Of a stretch of DNA of 64,000 bases, positions 34,258-42,468 are shown one piece after another (the first letter of the stretch is position 1; each line of letters begins with the position of its first letter). Below the pieces are notes generated by a model. The model did no database searches. It saw only the letters and a list, made by a program, of their open reading frames with translations, and was not told the DNA's origin. The translations under genes and the position numbers were made by a program. Origin of the DNA: Lentisphaerae bacterium WC36 (GTDB taxonomy: Bacteria; Verrucomicrobiota; Lentisphaeria; Victivallales; SZUA-371). The stretch lies in the NCBI GenBank assembly GCA_020683205.1, contig CP085689.1:1302001-1366000 (forward strand), given 5' to 3'.

Positions 34258-36126
34258 ATGCAAGCACAATTACAACAACAAAATGCAAGTTTAAAATTAG
34301 AAAATAATAATAATGTCATTAGTAATAAGATTGGTCGAGTCGTCGCATCACAAATTAGTTTTCCATTACCAAAAGTGACTGGACCTTTGTTAAAAAAAGT
34401 TTCTGGATTGAGAAAATTAGATCCGCTTTATAATGAAATTTTTGGCACAAATCAACCATTTAATCATAATTTTTTAGCACAAAAAATTCTTGACACCATG
34501 AATATCAATTTAGAGATTTCAGTCGAGCAGTTAGATCATATTCCTAAGGATGGTCCGTTGATTGTCGTTTCAAACCATCCATATGGAGGATTGGATGGAA
34601 TTGCGTTGCTGGCAATTTTAAAACGAGTGCGCCCAGATGTAAAATTAATGGCAAATTACTTATTAGGAGAAATTCCAAACTTAGAAAATGATTTGATTTC
34701 TGTTGACCCTTTTGAACATAAAAATTCATTAAAAAACAATCTTAATGGAATGCGTGAAGCAAAAAATTGGGTAAAAAATGGTCATGTTTTAGGTATTTTC
34801 CCTGCCGGTGAAGTTTCAAGCTATAAACGTCAAGAAAGACGAATTGCTGATAAAAAGTGGGCAACAAACATTGGTTCTTTGGTGAAAAAATCAAATTGCA
34901 GTGTTATTTGTATTAATTTTGATGGGCATAATAGAATGATGTTTCAATTAATGGGGTTGATTCATCCATCATTACGAACTTTGATTTTACCACGTGAATT
35001 TATGCATGTAGCTAACCATTCATTAAAAGTGAATATTAGTTCGGAAATTAAAGATAAGAAAATTGCCAAATTAAATAATTCTCAAGAAATAATTGATTAT
35101 TTGCGAATGCGTTGTGAAATTTTAGCTGAGAATATGGTTGCAAAGAAACGTCAAAATTATTCATTGAAGTTGTTGAAGTATTTTAAAGAACACGCAAAAA
35201 AACATGAGAAAATTGAAGAGATATGTGCACCAATAAATTCCGTATTAATTGCGGACGAGTTTGCAAAATTGCCAGCTCAAAAAGTTATGAAAAGTAGTGG
35301 GGATTACACTGTTTATTGCGTGGATTCTACTGATATTCCTAATGCATTGCAGGAATTGGGTCGATTGCGTGAAACAACTTTTCGAATTGTAGGCGAGGGG
35401 ACGAATAAAGCATGTGATTTAGATTGGCGAGATCATCACTATAAGCATTTGATTTTATGGAATAATGCGGAAAAGGAAATAGTTGGAGCATATCGTATGG
35501 GGTTGATTGATAAATTAGTTGAAGAATTTGGTTTTTCAGGAGTTTATACTTCAACATTATTTAAATTTTCAAAAAATATGAAAAAAGAATTGCATAATGC
35601 AATTGAATTAGGGCGTTCATTTATTCAACAGAAATATCAAAAAAATCCAATTGCCTTAGGGTTGTTATGGAAAGGAGTAATGGCATTTGTTGCTCAAAAT
35701 CCTCAGTATTGTAAATTGTTTGGTCCTGTGTCAATTAGTAATGATTATCAAGATTTAAGTAAGTTTATGATTATGGATTATTTAAAAAATAATCATTATA
35801 ATAGTGAATTAGCTTCGCAAATAAAAGCTAAACATCAACCTAAAATAAAAGTAAAAAATTTTAATTGCGCAGGTAAAACATTTTTAAGTTCAATAAATGA
35901 TATTGATGAATTAATTGCTGATATTGATCCAAAATGCCCTCATGCTCCAGTTTTGATTCGTCAATATATTCGTTTAAACGGAAAATTTTTATCATTTAAT
36001 ATTGACCCAGATTTTAATGACTCAATAGATGCGTTAATTTTAACTGATTTAAGAGAAAAATCTGCAACTACCAGTCGCTATATGGGAAAGGAAAAATATC
36101 AAAAATTTTTAGCAAAACACTCCTAA
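34258..36126 (+). CDS. olsF: OlsF-like bifunctional acyltransferase (PlsC-type plus OlsB-type domains)
   Basis: A 622-residue fusion. Residues 60-290 are a glycerolipid-type O-acyltransferase with VVSNHPYGGLDGIALL near 101 (the HP.GG.DG form of the catalytic histidine-aspartate motif) and GIFPAGEVSSY near 178. Residues 350-560 are a GNAT-like N-acyltransferase of the OlsB/hemolysin type (LGRLRETTFRIVGEG, LILWNNAEKEIVGAYRMG, ELGRSFIQQKYQKNP, FGPVSISNDY). The same order of domains is known in OlsF, which makes ornithine lipid from ornithine and two acyl chains. Another head group such as glycine is possible. It would act at the inner membrane. GAGG precedes the ATG. Confidence 0.8.
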   Translation: MQAQLQQQNASLKLENNNNVISNKIGRVVASQISFPLPKVTGPLLKKVSGLRKLDPLYNEIFGTNQPFNHNFLAQKILDTMNINLEISVEQLDHIPKDGPLIVVSNHPYGGLDGIALLAILKRVRPDVKLMANYLLGEIPNLENDLISVDPFEHKNSLKNNLNGMREAKNWVKNGHVLGIFPAGEVSSYKRQERRIADKKWATNIGSLVKKSNCSVICINFDGHNRMMFQLMGLIHPSLRTLILPREFMHVANHSLKVNISSEIKDKKIAKLNNSQEIIDYLRMRCEILAENMVAKKRQNYSLKLLKYFKEHAKKHEKIEEICAPINSVLIADEFAKLPAQKVMKSSGDYTVYCVDSTDIPNALQELGRLRETTFRIVGEGTNKACDLDWRDHHYKHLILWNNAEKEIVGAYRMGLIDKLVEEFGFSGVYTSTLFKFSKNMKKELHNAIELGRSFIQQKYQKNPIALGLLWKGVMAFVAQNPQYCKLFGPVSISNDYQDLSKFMIMDYLKNNHYNSELASQIKAKHQPKIKVKNFNCAGKTFLSSINDIDELIADIDPKCPHAPVLIRQYIRLNGKFLSFNIDPDFNDSIDALILTDLREKSATTSRYMGKEKYQKFLAKHS

Positions 36127-36463
36127 TAATTATATATACTATTCAAAAAAAAGGTGCAACTACAAGAGAGGGCGTAGTTGCACAATTAACACAAAATATG
36201 TTAAGGAAAAGTAATTAATTAAATTTAGCTCTTAAATAGACATTTTACAATAATATAAAATTATCAAAAATAATCATAAAGTTACTATTTTTTATCATGT
36301 TTGCCAATCTTATTTGTTATCAATACAAATTATATTTCTTTAAAAATAATAGTAAAAAGTAGTCATAAAAATTTTATAAATCGCTGTAGTGGCTATATAT
36401 TAACTTTCTTAAAGTAAAATAATTAATGTTTGATATTCCGGTAAATAAATAGGATACAGCGTT
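36127..36463. other. 337-bp intergenic region between the two acyltransferase-type genes
   Basis: It holds one stable hairpin near its left end (listed separately) and otherwise AT-rich DNA. No open frame or RNA gene was found. The promoter of the large hydrolase-acyltransferase gene is probably here but has no clear consensus. Confidence 0.5.
36154..36183 (-). terminator. Hairpin oriented as a minus-strand terminator
   Basis: A perfect 10-bp stem (GTGCAACTAC / GTAGTTGCAC) with a 10-nt loop. On the minus strand it is followed by eight Ts; on the plus strand it is preceded by As and followed by no T-run. Both neighbours are plus-strand genes, so the apparent orientation is odd. Confidence 0.5.
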
Positions 36464-39178
36464 TTGAAAAAAAATATTTTGAATATAAATAATTGTAAGC
36501 TTGCAGTCTATGAAGATGGCAAAGTCGATGGTGATATAATTTTATTTTTGCATGGATTTGGGTCGTATTCGTACACTTGGGAACGATTAATCCCGTTCTT
36601 AGCTCGAGATTATAAGATAGTTTGTATTGATTTAAAAGGCTTTGGAGCAAGTGAATGTGAAAACTCAGATACCCCAAATGTTAGCCCTCTTGATAATGTT
36701 AATTTAATTAAGGAGTTAATAGTTCAAAGAAATTACAAAAATATTAATATTGTTGGTCATTCTTTGGGTGGGCTGATTGCCTTTTTATTGGCTTTTGACG
36801 AAGAAATAAAGCCTAGAATTAACAAAATAAATTTAATTGCAAGTAGTGGATATTTTTACCATTTGCCTGATTTTATTAATGAATTACGTTCGACAGTTGC
36901 TAAGAAAATTTTTGTAAAATATTTGAGCAATGAAGTGTTGGTTAGGATCGTTCTTAATCAGTTAATATTCGATCGCACTAAAATTACTTCTGAAGATATT
37001 GAAAATTACGCAAAACCATTAAAAGTTAAAAATTCACGTCGTGTAATGATTGAAGCAGCCAAGCAAATTGACTTGGGAAATATTGCAATTAAGAAACAAA
37101 ATTTAGAGTCTTTAGATATTCCTATTTTAATCACTTGGGGAGAAAATGATAAATTTTTGAGTTTAGATGATGTTAAAAATATTACTCAAATTTTACCTTC
37201 ATGCCGAGTTGTTGCTATTAGTAATTGTGGTCATGCTCCCCAATTTGAAAAAAGTGATGAAACAGCGATTATTTTAAGATCATTTATTGAAGGGGCTTTA
37301 GAAAAAGTTACAAATTTTTACGAAGAAGAAAATTTAGAAAATCAACGATATTCATTATATAAATTCAAATATAATATTTCAGAAGGAGCAAGCGTTGATA
37401 ATGATGAAAAAATGACTGGAACAATTCATGATATTGTTTTAACTGCGTCTCAAAAAGAGCCTATCGATTGGGATTTTGGTAATAAAACTTCAATTACAAA
37501 TAAGGGGAAAATTGATCATGATATGCCAAAAGTTAAACTAAGAAATTTGGTAGATAAGTGGTCAATTTCAGTTTTTGTATTATTAGTTTTTTTGAAAATT
37601 TTACAAATAATGCGTAAAATTGGTTTTCGTGCTGAAGAAACTGGTTGGCGTAAAGCGACGGGAATTTATTTAAGAAATGAACATTCTAAATTTTGTTTGG
37701 CAACATTTAGACTTAAGATTCCACAAAATGTTAAATATAGTGAAAATTTAAAAATTTACGATCGTCAGTGTCAAAATATTATTCATAATTTAGCATATAT
37801 GATTCGCCGTACACCAGAGTTTCATTGGCGCTTAGATTGGAGATTATTTAGAGTTAAACGTCTTCGGCACTATTTTGTTGACATTGTGCAGGCTGAATAT
37901 GATGATAGCGGCAAATTAGTAGGGCTTGAAACATTTTTAGAAAATGAAAAACATACTTTTACAGGTATGAGTGATGAATTCAAAAAAGCAGGACTTAATG
38001 CTTTTATAAAATTTTACAATAAAAGTTTAAATTTACATGACAAACGTCGTCCAATGAAGTTAAAAAAAGATTTACATCGATGGATTAAAAAATTTAGACC
38101 TAAGTTAGCATTTTTACAACGTACTGAAATGCACGATTTTTTGATGCGTGTTATGAGTGCAACATTCATTAGCTTTGATGTTTTAGCAAAAGAAGATAAA
38201 AATTCTAAAATTCATAAAAATTATGAAAGATTAAGCACCCCATTGTTTTCAAAACTAAAACACCCTGGTGCAGGGTTATTGAATTTGAAATGTCGTTTAA
38301 CACATGATTTGCGAGAGGCTGATTTATGGTTTCAGTATCATCATATGCCAGTTGATGGGCAGCCGATGCAAGAAGTACTGGATAATTTAAAAAATCAGTG
38401 GGGTAGTTGGGGTGTTATTGAATTTCCAGTTACTCAATACTCTGAATGCAACAATGATAAGGGTGTTTGTTTAGAAGAAAGTAGTTTTAAAAATTATGAA
38501 ATATTTCAAACTGAAAGTTACGGTAGAAGTTTGTGGTATGGTCGATTTTTTGTAGATTTTTCTAAAATTTTAGAGTTAAGAAAGAAAATTAATGCTCAAT
38601 ATTATGATAAAATGGGTGGTAACTGCACATTAGTTGGGCTTTTAATTTGGGGAATGGGACAATTTCGAGAATATCACGACAAGAAATTTTTGATTCCTGT
38701 TGATTTACATGAACTAGAGGAGCATCATACTGAACGTGATTTAAGCTTGGTAGTTATAAGACCAACAAAATTTATCGATGAAACTAAAGATTTGGATGGT
38801 TTAGTTGAATTTCAGAGAGAATTCAATTTACGAATGCGTGCAACACAGTTAGGTTTAAGTGCAAGTTATGAATTAATTGAAATTTTTGCATTAAGTACAC
38901 CATTATTGTCAACACTGGTGCAGAGAATTTTGCCTAAGGCATTTTCTGAGTTTGTTGGGACAACGGGTGTTTCAGTTATTCGTAATGCAGAAGTTTTCGT
39001 TGCTCCATTGAGTGAATTTCATTCTGATGGATTTATTGCTGTAGGTAATGTGTCGATGCCGTGTTCAAATGGGTCTTTGTGCGGTTCGGTGAGTGTAAGA
39101 GGATCTCAACAGCGTGTAGAGCATTTTTATTCGATAGTTGGTAAAGTTTTAGATTATTATGACAAGTTAGAAATTTAA
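36464..39178 (+). CDS. Fusion of alpha/beta hydrolase and HHxxxDG condensation-type acyltransferase
   Basis: A 904-residue protein. Residues 22-290 are a full alpha/beta hydrolase: LHGFGSYSYTW oxyanion loop at 29, nucleophile S100 in VGHSLGG, acid in TWGENDKFLS near 227 and histidine in NCGHAPQFE near 258. A linker with a hydrophobic segment (SISVFVLLVFLKILQIM, about 365-382) leads to residues 395-900, a large domain carrying HHMPVDG (H626-H627...D631-G632). That is the HHxxxDG catalytic motif of the condensation/chloramphenicol acetyltransferase superfamily. Together they suggest transfer and release of an acyl group. The start is TTG with AGGA 9 nt before it; an in-frame stop lies just upstream. 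Substrate unknown. Confidence 0.75.
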   Translation: MKKNILNINNCKLAVYEDGKVDGDIILFLHGFGSYSYTWERLIPFLARDYKIVCIDLKGFGASECENSDTPNVSPLDNVNLIKELIVQRNYKNINIVGHSLGGLIAFLLAFDEEIKPRINKINLIASSGYFYHLPDFINELRSTVAKKIFVKYLSNEVLVRIVLNQLIFDRTKITSEDIENYAKPLKVKNSRRVMIEAAKQIDLGNIAIKKQNLESLDIPILITWGENDKFLSLDDVKNITQILPSCRVVAISNCGHAPQFEKSDETAIILRSFIEGALEKVTNFYEEENLENQRYSLYKFKYNISEGASVDNDEKMTGTIHDIVLTASQKEPIDWDFGNKTSITNKGKIDHDMPKVKLRNLVDKWSISVFVLLVFLKILQIMRKIGFRAEETGWRKATGIYLRNEHSKFCLATFRLKIPQNVKYSENLKIYDRQCQNIIHNLAYMIRRTPEFHWRLDWRLFRVKRLRHYFVDIVQAEYDDSGKLVGLETFLENEKHTFTGMSDEFKKAGLNAFIKFYNKSLNLHDKRRPMKLKKDLHRWIKKFRPKLAFLQRTEMHDFLMRVMSATFISFDVLAKEDKNSKIHKNYERLSTPLFSKLKHPGAGLLNLKCRLTHDLREADLWFQYHHMPVDGQPMQEVLDNLKNQWGSWGVIEFPVTQYSECNNDKGVCLEESSFKNYEIFQTESYGRSLWYGRFFVDFSKILELRKKINAQYYDKMGGNCTLVGLLIWGMGQFREYHDKKFLIPVDLHELEEHHTERDLSLVVIRPTKFIDETKDLDGLVEFQREFNLRMRATQLGLSASYELIEIFALSTPLLSTLVQRILPKAFSEFVGTTGVSVIRNAEVFVAPLSEFHSDGFIAVGNVSMPCSNGSLCGSVSVRGSQQRVEHFYSIVGKVLDYYDKLEI

Positions 39179-39190
39179 GATATTGAAAAA

Positions 39191-39925
39191 ATGAATTTAA
39201 TAAAATTTTTAAATAGTGATTGGTATGAAAAAATTGCCAGTTATTTACCTGTAAATTGGTTTGAAATTCAAAGTGAATTTTTGACGAAAGAGTATAAAAA
39301 TTATACAATATATCCAACTTTAGAAAATATCTTTAATGCTTTTAATAGCACTAAATTTTCTGATGTAAAAGTTGTAATTTTAGGGCAGGACCCTTATCAT
39401 GGTGAAAATCAGGCTCATGGATTAAGTTTTTCCGTCGATCACAGTCAAAAAAAATTACCTCCGTCGCTACGTAATATTTTTAAGGAATTAAATGATGATT
39501 TAAATATTGATAATCTAAGTGTTAGACACGGCTGTTTGCAAGAATGGACGGAGCAAGGGGTATTGTTGATTAATGCAGTTTTGACGGTACGAGCATCAAA
39601 GCCTAATTCTCATTCAAAAAAAGGATGGGAAATTTTTACTGACGCAGTGATAAAAGCATTAAACGATTTGCATGAACAAAAGATAATTTTTGTTTTATGG
39701 GGTAATTTTGCTCAAAGCAAAAAAAGTTTAATAAATACTCAAAAGCATCATGTCATTGAATCCGCACATCCATCTCCATTGTCTGCACGTCGAGGTTTTT
39801 TTGGTAGTAAAGTTTTTTCAAAAATTAATGAAATTTTGCAAGATGAAGGATATAAACCAATTAACTGGCAGTTGAAAAATGGTGTAAACGATGATAGTTT
39901 ATACGTTCAAGAAAAACTTTTTTAA
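39191..39925 (+). CDS. ung: Uracil-DNA glycosylase
   Basis: Ung removes uracil from DNA. The 244-residue protein has the catalytic VVILGQDPYHGENQAHGLSF near residue 60, SLRNIFKELNDD near 92, LLINAVLTVRASKPNSH near 120 and the DNA-binding SAHPSPLSARRGFFGSK near 193. All active-site residues of family 1 UDG are present. It begins 12 nt after the previous stop with no clear Shine-Dalgarno, so it probably depends on upstream translation. There is no evident functional link with the acyltransferase gene. Confidence 0.95.
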   Translation: MNLIKFLNSDWYEKIASYLPVNWFEIQSEFLTKEYKNYTIYPTLENIFNAFNSTKFSDVKVVILGQDPYHGENQAHGLSFSVDHSQKKLPPSLRNIFKELNDDLNIDNLSVRHGCLQEWTEQGVLLINAVLTVRASKPNSHSKKGWEIFTDAVIKALNDLHEQKIIFVLWGNFAQSKKSLINTQKHHVIESAHPSPLSARRGFFGSKVFSKINEILQDEGYKPINWQLKNGVNDDSLYVQEKLF

Positions 39926-39948
39926 CGATTAACAATGAGTAAGAATAT

Positions 39949-40506
39949 ATGGTAGCAGAATATAATACTGAAAATAATAGTGATAATGACAATAAATATT
40001 TAGAAATAGCTGAAGCAATGGTTGCGACTGCTCAAGATAATGATTTTTTGCATGATAGTATGGGATTTATTCCTGAAATTTTTGCCTCAGAAAAGGATTT
40101 AATATCAGCGATTAGTAGTCGTTTGCGTGAATATATTGAAATGAAAGGAACTGAAGAACTTAGCGAAGATGATTTATTGAGTATGTTTAGCTTTGTAGTT
40201 GCCAAGAGCGCTGAAGTTATAAGCAAGTGGCGTTGCAATCAAGAGTTTGATTTTAACACAAAAGGTCTTTTTAGTGGTAGTCATGAACTTTATGCTGATG
40301 GTGATTTATTAAGAGTTTTAAAGAGTGTGCCTGTTGCTGAAACATTATTCAGTGCTTTTAGTGAATGGCATTCGGAACACCCCGAGTTTTGTACGCAGAA
40401 TAATGTACATCCAATTTTACCTGTACTTGAAGCCTTAAAGTGGACATATCGCATTGCTGTAAATATGACTTTAGAATTTTTTGAGCGACAAAGTAGTAAT
40501 AATTAG
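39949..40506 (+). CDS. Hypothetical protein
   Basis: A 185-residue acidic, soluble-looking protein without signal peptide or membrane segment. It is mostly helical by eye (KYLEIAEAMVATAQDN, SAISSRLREYIEMKGTEELS, FSFVVAKSAEVISKWR, VLEALKWTYRIAVNMTLEFF). I do not recognise a family. It starts 23 nt after ung and the ribosome binding site is poor, so it is probably read from the same message. It has the codon and base style of its neighbours. Confidence 0.75.
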   Translation: MVAEYNTENNSDNDNKYLEIAEAMVATAQDNDFLHDSMGFIPEIFASEKDLISAISSRLREYIEMKGTEELSEDDLLSMFSFVVAKSAEVISKWRCNQEFDFNTKGLFSGSHELYADGDLLRVLKSVPVAETLFSAFSEWHSEHPEFCTQNNVHPILPVLEALKWTYRIAVNMTLEFFERQSSNN

Positions 40507-40533
40507 TAAAGATTATTAAAAATATCCAAAATT

Positions 40534-40574
40534 ATAGCTTTTTAGTAGAAATAATAGCTTTTTAATACTATACT
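40534..40574 (+). promoter_or_regulatory. Promoter region with an 11-bp direct repeat before the nickel SOD gene
   Basis: ATAGCTTTTTA occurs at 40534-40544 and again at 40554-40564, exactly 20 bp (about two helical turns) apart. A TATACT -10 element is at 40569-40574. The second copy covers the expected -35 zone, so a regulator bound to the repeats could control transcription. Confidence 0.5.
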
Positions 40575-40631
40575 TATATCTAATAGATGTTAAATTATTT
40601 TAAGAAAAAAATTAACAAAAGGATTAGAAAA

Positions 40632-41177
40632 ATGAAGTATTTAAACTCAAAAAGTACGATTATTATTTTGTTATTAAGCTGTATTGCCGTTTTTCAAATT
40701 TATTCTCATTGCCAAATGCCATGTGCAATTTACCATGATGAGGCAAGGTTTGATGATTTTGATGAAAATATCGAAACTTTGTCAAAGGCTATGTCTGAAA
40801 TTCAGCGTTTGCAAAAGATTTCAAACAAATCAGTAACTGATGTAAATCAGTTAGTTCGTTGGATTGATACTAAAGATGATCACGCGGAATTAATACAAGA
40901 TATAGCCACAGAATATTTTTTGACACAACGAATTAAAATGCTACCAAAGGGTGAAAAAGATGAAAAAAAAATCACTGAGTATTTTATCAAGTTGAGATTA
41001 CTTCACGAAATTATGGTAAAATCAATGAAATGCAAACAAACAGTTGATTTAGCAAATGTACGCTCTTTAGCAGATTCTATTGAAGCTTTTGAATATATTT
41101 ATTTAGGTAAAGAAAAGCACGAAAAAATGCATAAACACAAAGCACACGATCATAAAGATCATGACCATAGCCATTGA
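40632..41177 (+). CDS. sodN: Exported nickel superoxide dismutase with His-rich tail
   Basis: NiSOD converts superoxide to oxygen and peroxide with nickel bound in an N-terminal hook. The hook HCQMPCAIYHDEARFDD follows directly after a signal peptide (MKYLNSKS then a hydrophobic run). Cleavage after IYS would leave H26 as the mature first residue, with ligands C27 and C31, as required by the enzyme. The four-helix core spans about residues 40-160. The C-terminus is a run rich in histidine (HEKMHKHKAHDHKDHDHSH), a likely metal-binding tail. The ATG at 40632 with AAAGGA is preferred to 40587. No SodX-type processing protease is nearby, consistent with signal peptidase doing the cut. Confidence 0.9.
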   Translation: MKYLNSKSTIIILLLSCIAVFQIYSHCQMPCAIYHDEARFDDFDENIETLSKAMSEIQRLQKISNKSVTDVNQLVRWIDTKDDHAELIQDIATEYFLTQRIKMLPKGEKDEKKITEYFIKLRLLHEIMVKSMKCKQTVDLANVRSLADSIEAFEYIYLGKEKHEKMHKHKAHDHKDHDHSH

Positions 41178-41193
41178 TAAATTATTTGTCAAT

Positions 41194-41231
41194 AAAAAAG
41201 CACGTTAAAATTCATAACGTGCTTTTTTTTT
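41194..41231. terminator. Bidirectional terminator between sodN and eda
   Basis: A 14-bp stem (AAAAAAGCACGTTA / TAACGTGCTTTTTT) with a 7-nt loop and T-runs on both strands, between convergent genes. Confidence 0.9.
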
Positions 41232-41255
41232 GTTAAGTAAACATAGCATTTGAAC

Positions 41256-41915
41256 TTAGAATTTTTCAGCTAATTTCACTGCATTTTGAACTAGTTTTGT
41301 AATTTCATCCCAGTTGCCAGCTTCAATATCTGTAGACTTGCCTAACCAAGTTCCGCCAGCAGCGGGAACTTCACTGATTGATAAATAATCGCCAATATTT
41401 GTAGTATTTAAACCACCTGTTGGCATAATTTTGATACCTAAATGTTTATAAGGAGCTAATAATGATTTTAAAAATGGCACCCCGCCAGCTTGTTCTGCTG
41501 GGAAAAATTTGAACATTCTCACTCCTAATTCATAAGCTTGTTCGAATTGAGAAGGATTCGCAATTCCTGGGAAAAATGGGTAATTATTTGCAACAGCTTC
41601 TTTCACTACAGTTGGGTTAAACCCTGGAGCAACAGCAAATTTTGCACCAGCGTTAAATGCACGGTGTAAATCTTCTTTATTTAATACCGTACCAGCGCCA
41701 ATTACCATTTCTGGGAACTTTTTGCTAGCTTGGCGAATAATCTCTTCTGCAGCATCTGTTCTAAAAGTGATTTCAGCGGCTTTAAGATTATTATCATTTA
41801 AAATTTCACACATTTTAATTCCGTCTTCAACGCTTTCAATCGCTAAAACTGGAACAATTTTAATTTTTCCTAACTTGCTTACGCAATCTTCAACTATTTG
41901 ATTATATGAACTCAT
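41256..41915 (-). CDS. eda: KDPG/KHG aldolase
   Basis: Eda splits 2-keto-3-deoxy-6-phosphogluconate into pyruvate and glyceraldehyde-3-phosphate, and also acts on 4-hydroxy-2-oxoglutarate. The protein, 219 residues from the chosen start, has the active-site Glu in AAEITFRTDAA, GAGTVLNKEDL, PGFNPTVVKEA, the Schiff-base Lys in FKFFPAEQAGG and MPTGGLNTTN. A reading frame extends 17 codons further upstream, but the ATG at 41915 with GGAG 11 nt before it matches the family start. It stands alone, so sugar-acid catabolism genes must be elsewhere. Confidence 0.92.
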   Translation of the reverse strand: MSSYNQIVEDCVSKLGKIKIVPVLAIESVEDGIKMCEILNDNNLKAAEITFRTDAAEEIIRQASKKFPEMVIGAGTVLNKEDLHRAFNAGAKFAVAPGFNPTVVKEAVANNYPFFPGIANPSQFEQAYELGVRMFKFFPAEQAGGVPFLKSLLAPYKHLGIKIMPTGGLNTTNIGDYLSISEVPAAGGTWLGKSTDIEAGNWDEITKLVQNAVKLAEKF

Positions 41916-42030
41916 TAGTTGTTCTTCTCCATGTTTATTTTTTATGTTTCTATACAATAAAAACAAAGAGAATATTTATCAAGTTTAAAGGCTAAATTAT
42001 GATGAAAAAAGTGGTGAATTACTGAAAATA

Positions 42031-42465
42031 CTATTTTTTAATGAGACTGGACTCTATATTAATATCGAAATTTAAAGTGTTGTTTTGAGCTGTTATTTTT
42101 GAAACTTTGTAATTGTGCATAAAATTATAACGATGTGATAATTTTAATAGATTAAGTGATATTCTGTTAGTTGAATTTTTTTCTAAAATACCATCACTAA
42201 TTTTAACAAGGTAATCTACTACACTTTTACCGCCAAAGCCAGCAATTAAAGAACTTAATTGAAGAACATAATTATTTAATTTAACCTCAAAATAGATAAT
42301 TTGTCCATTCCCGCCACTTTTTATAGGTTTAATTAAAATAATTATATTTGCAACTTTTAAGTAAATAGTATTATTTTTTATATGACTAACGCTGACAGCG
42401 TATTTTTTCTTTGTAATCTCCGCAATCAAAAAGGAAAGATCTTGTTTATTAAAAGAAATTTTCAT
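42031..42465 (-). CDS. Hypothetical protein at the end of the zinc-ribbon/hydrolase operon
   Basis: A 144-residue protein with no signal peptide. The pattern is alternating hydrophobic strands (VSHIKNNTIYLKV, IILIKPIKSGG, QIIYFEVKL) with a central helix, which suggests a compact beta-rich domain. I do not recognise the family. It starts 3 nt after the stop of the upstream alpha/beta hydrolase-like gene, so it is translated from the same message. Its function may be tied to that of the two upstream genes. Confidence 0.75.
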   Translation of the reverse strand: MKISFNKQDLSFLIAEITKKKYAVSVSHIKNNTIYLKVANIIILIKPIKSGGNGQIIYFEVKLNNYVLQLSSLIAGFGGKSVVDYLVKISDGILEKNSTNRISLNLLKLSHRYNFMHNYKVSKITAQNNTLNFDINIESSLIKK

Positions 42466-42468
42466 CAG

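Noticed and set aside
40587-40631. Longer start for the nickel SOD
   Set aside because: It would put 15 mostly basic residues before a good signal peptide; the internal ATG has the better ribosome binding site.
41100-41174. Tandem repeat in the sodN 3' end
   Set aside because: The repeated CAC/CAT/GAT codons encode the His-Asp-Lys tail and are not a separate DNA repeat.
41256-41966. Longer start for the KDPG aldolase (17 extra residues)
   Set aside because: The extra residues (MFLLYRNIKNKHGEEQL) do not look like the family and an internal ATG with GGAG upstream fits better.
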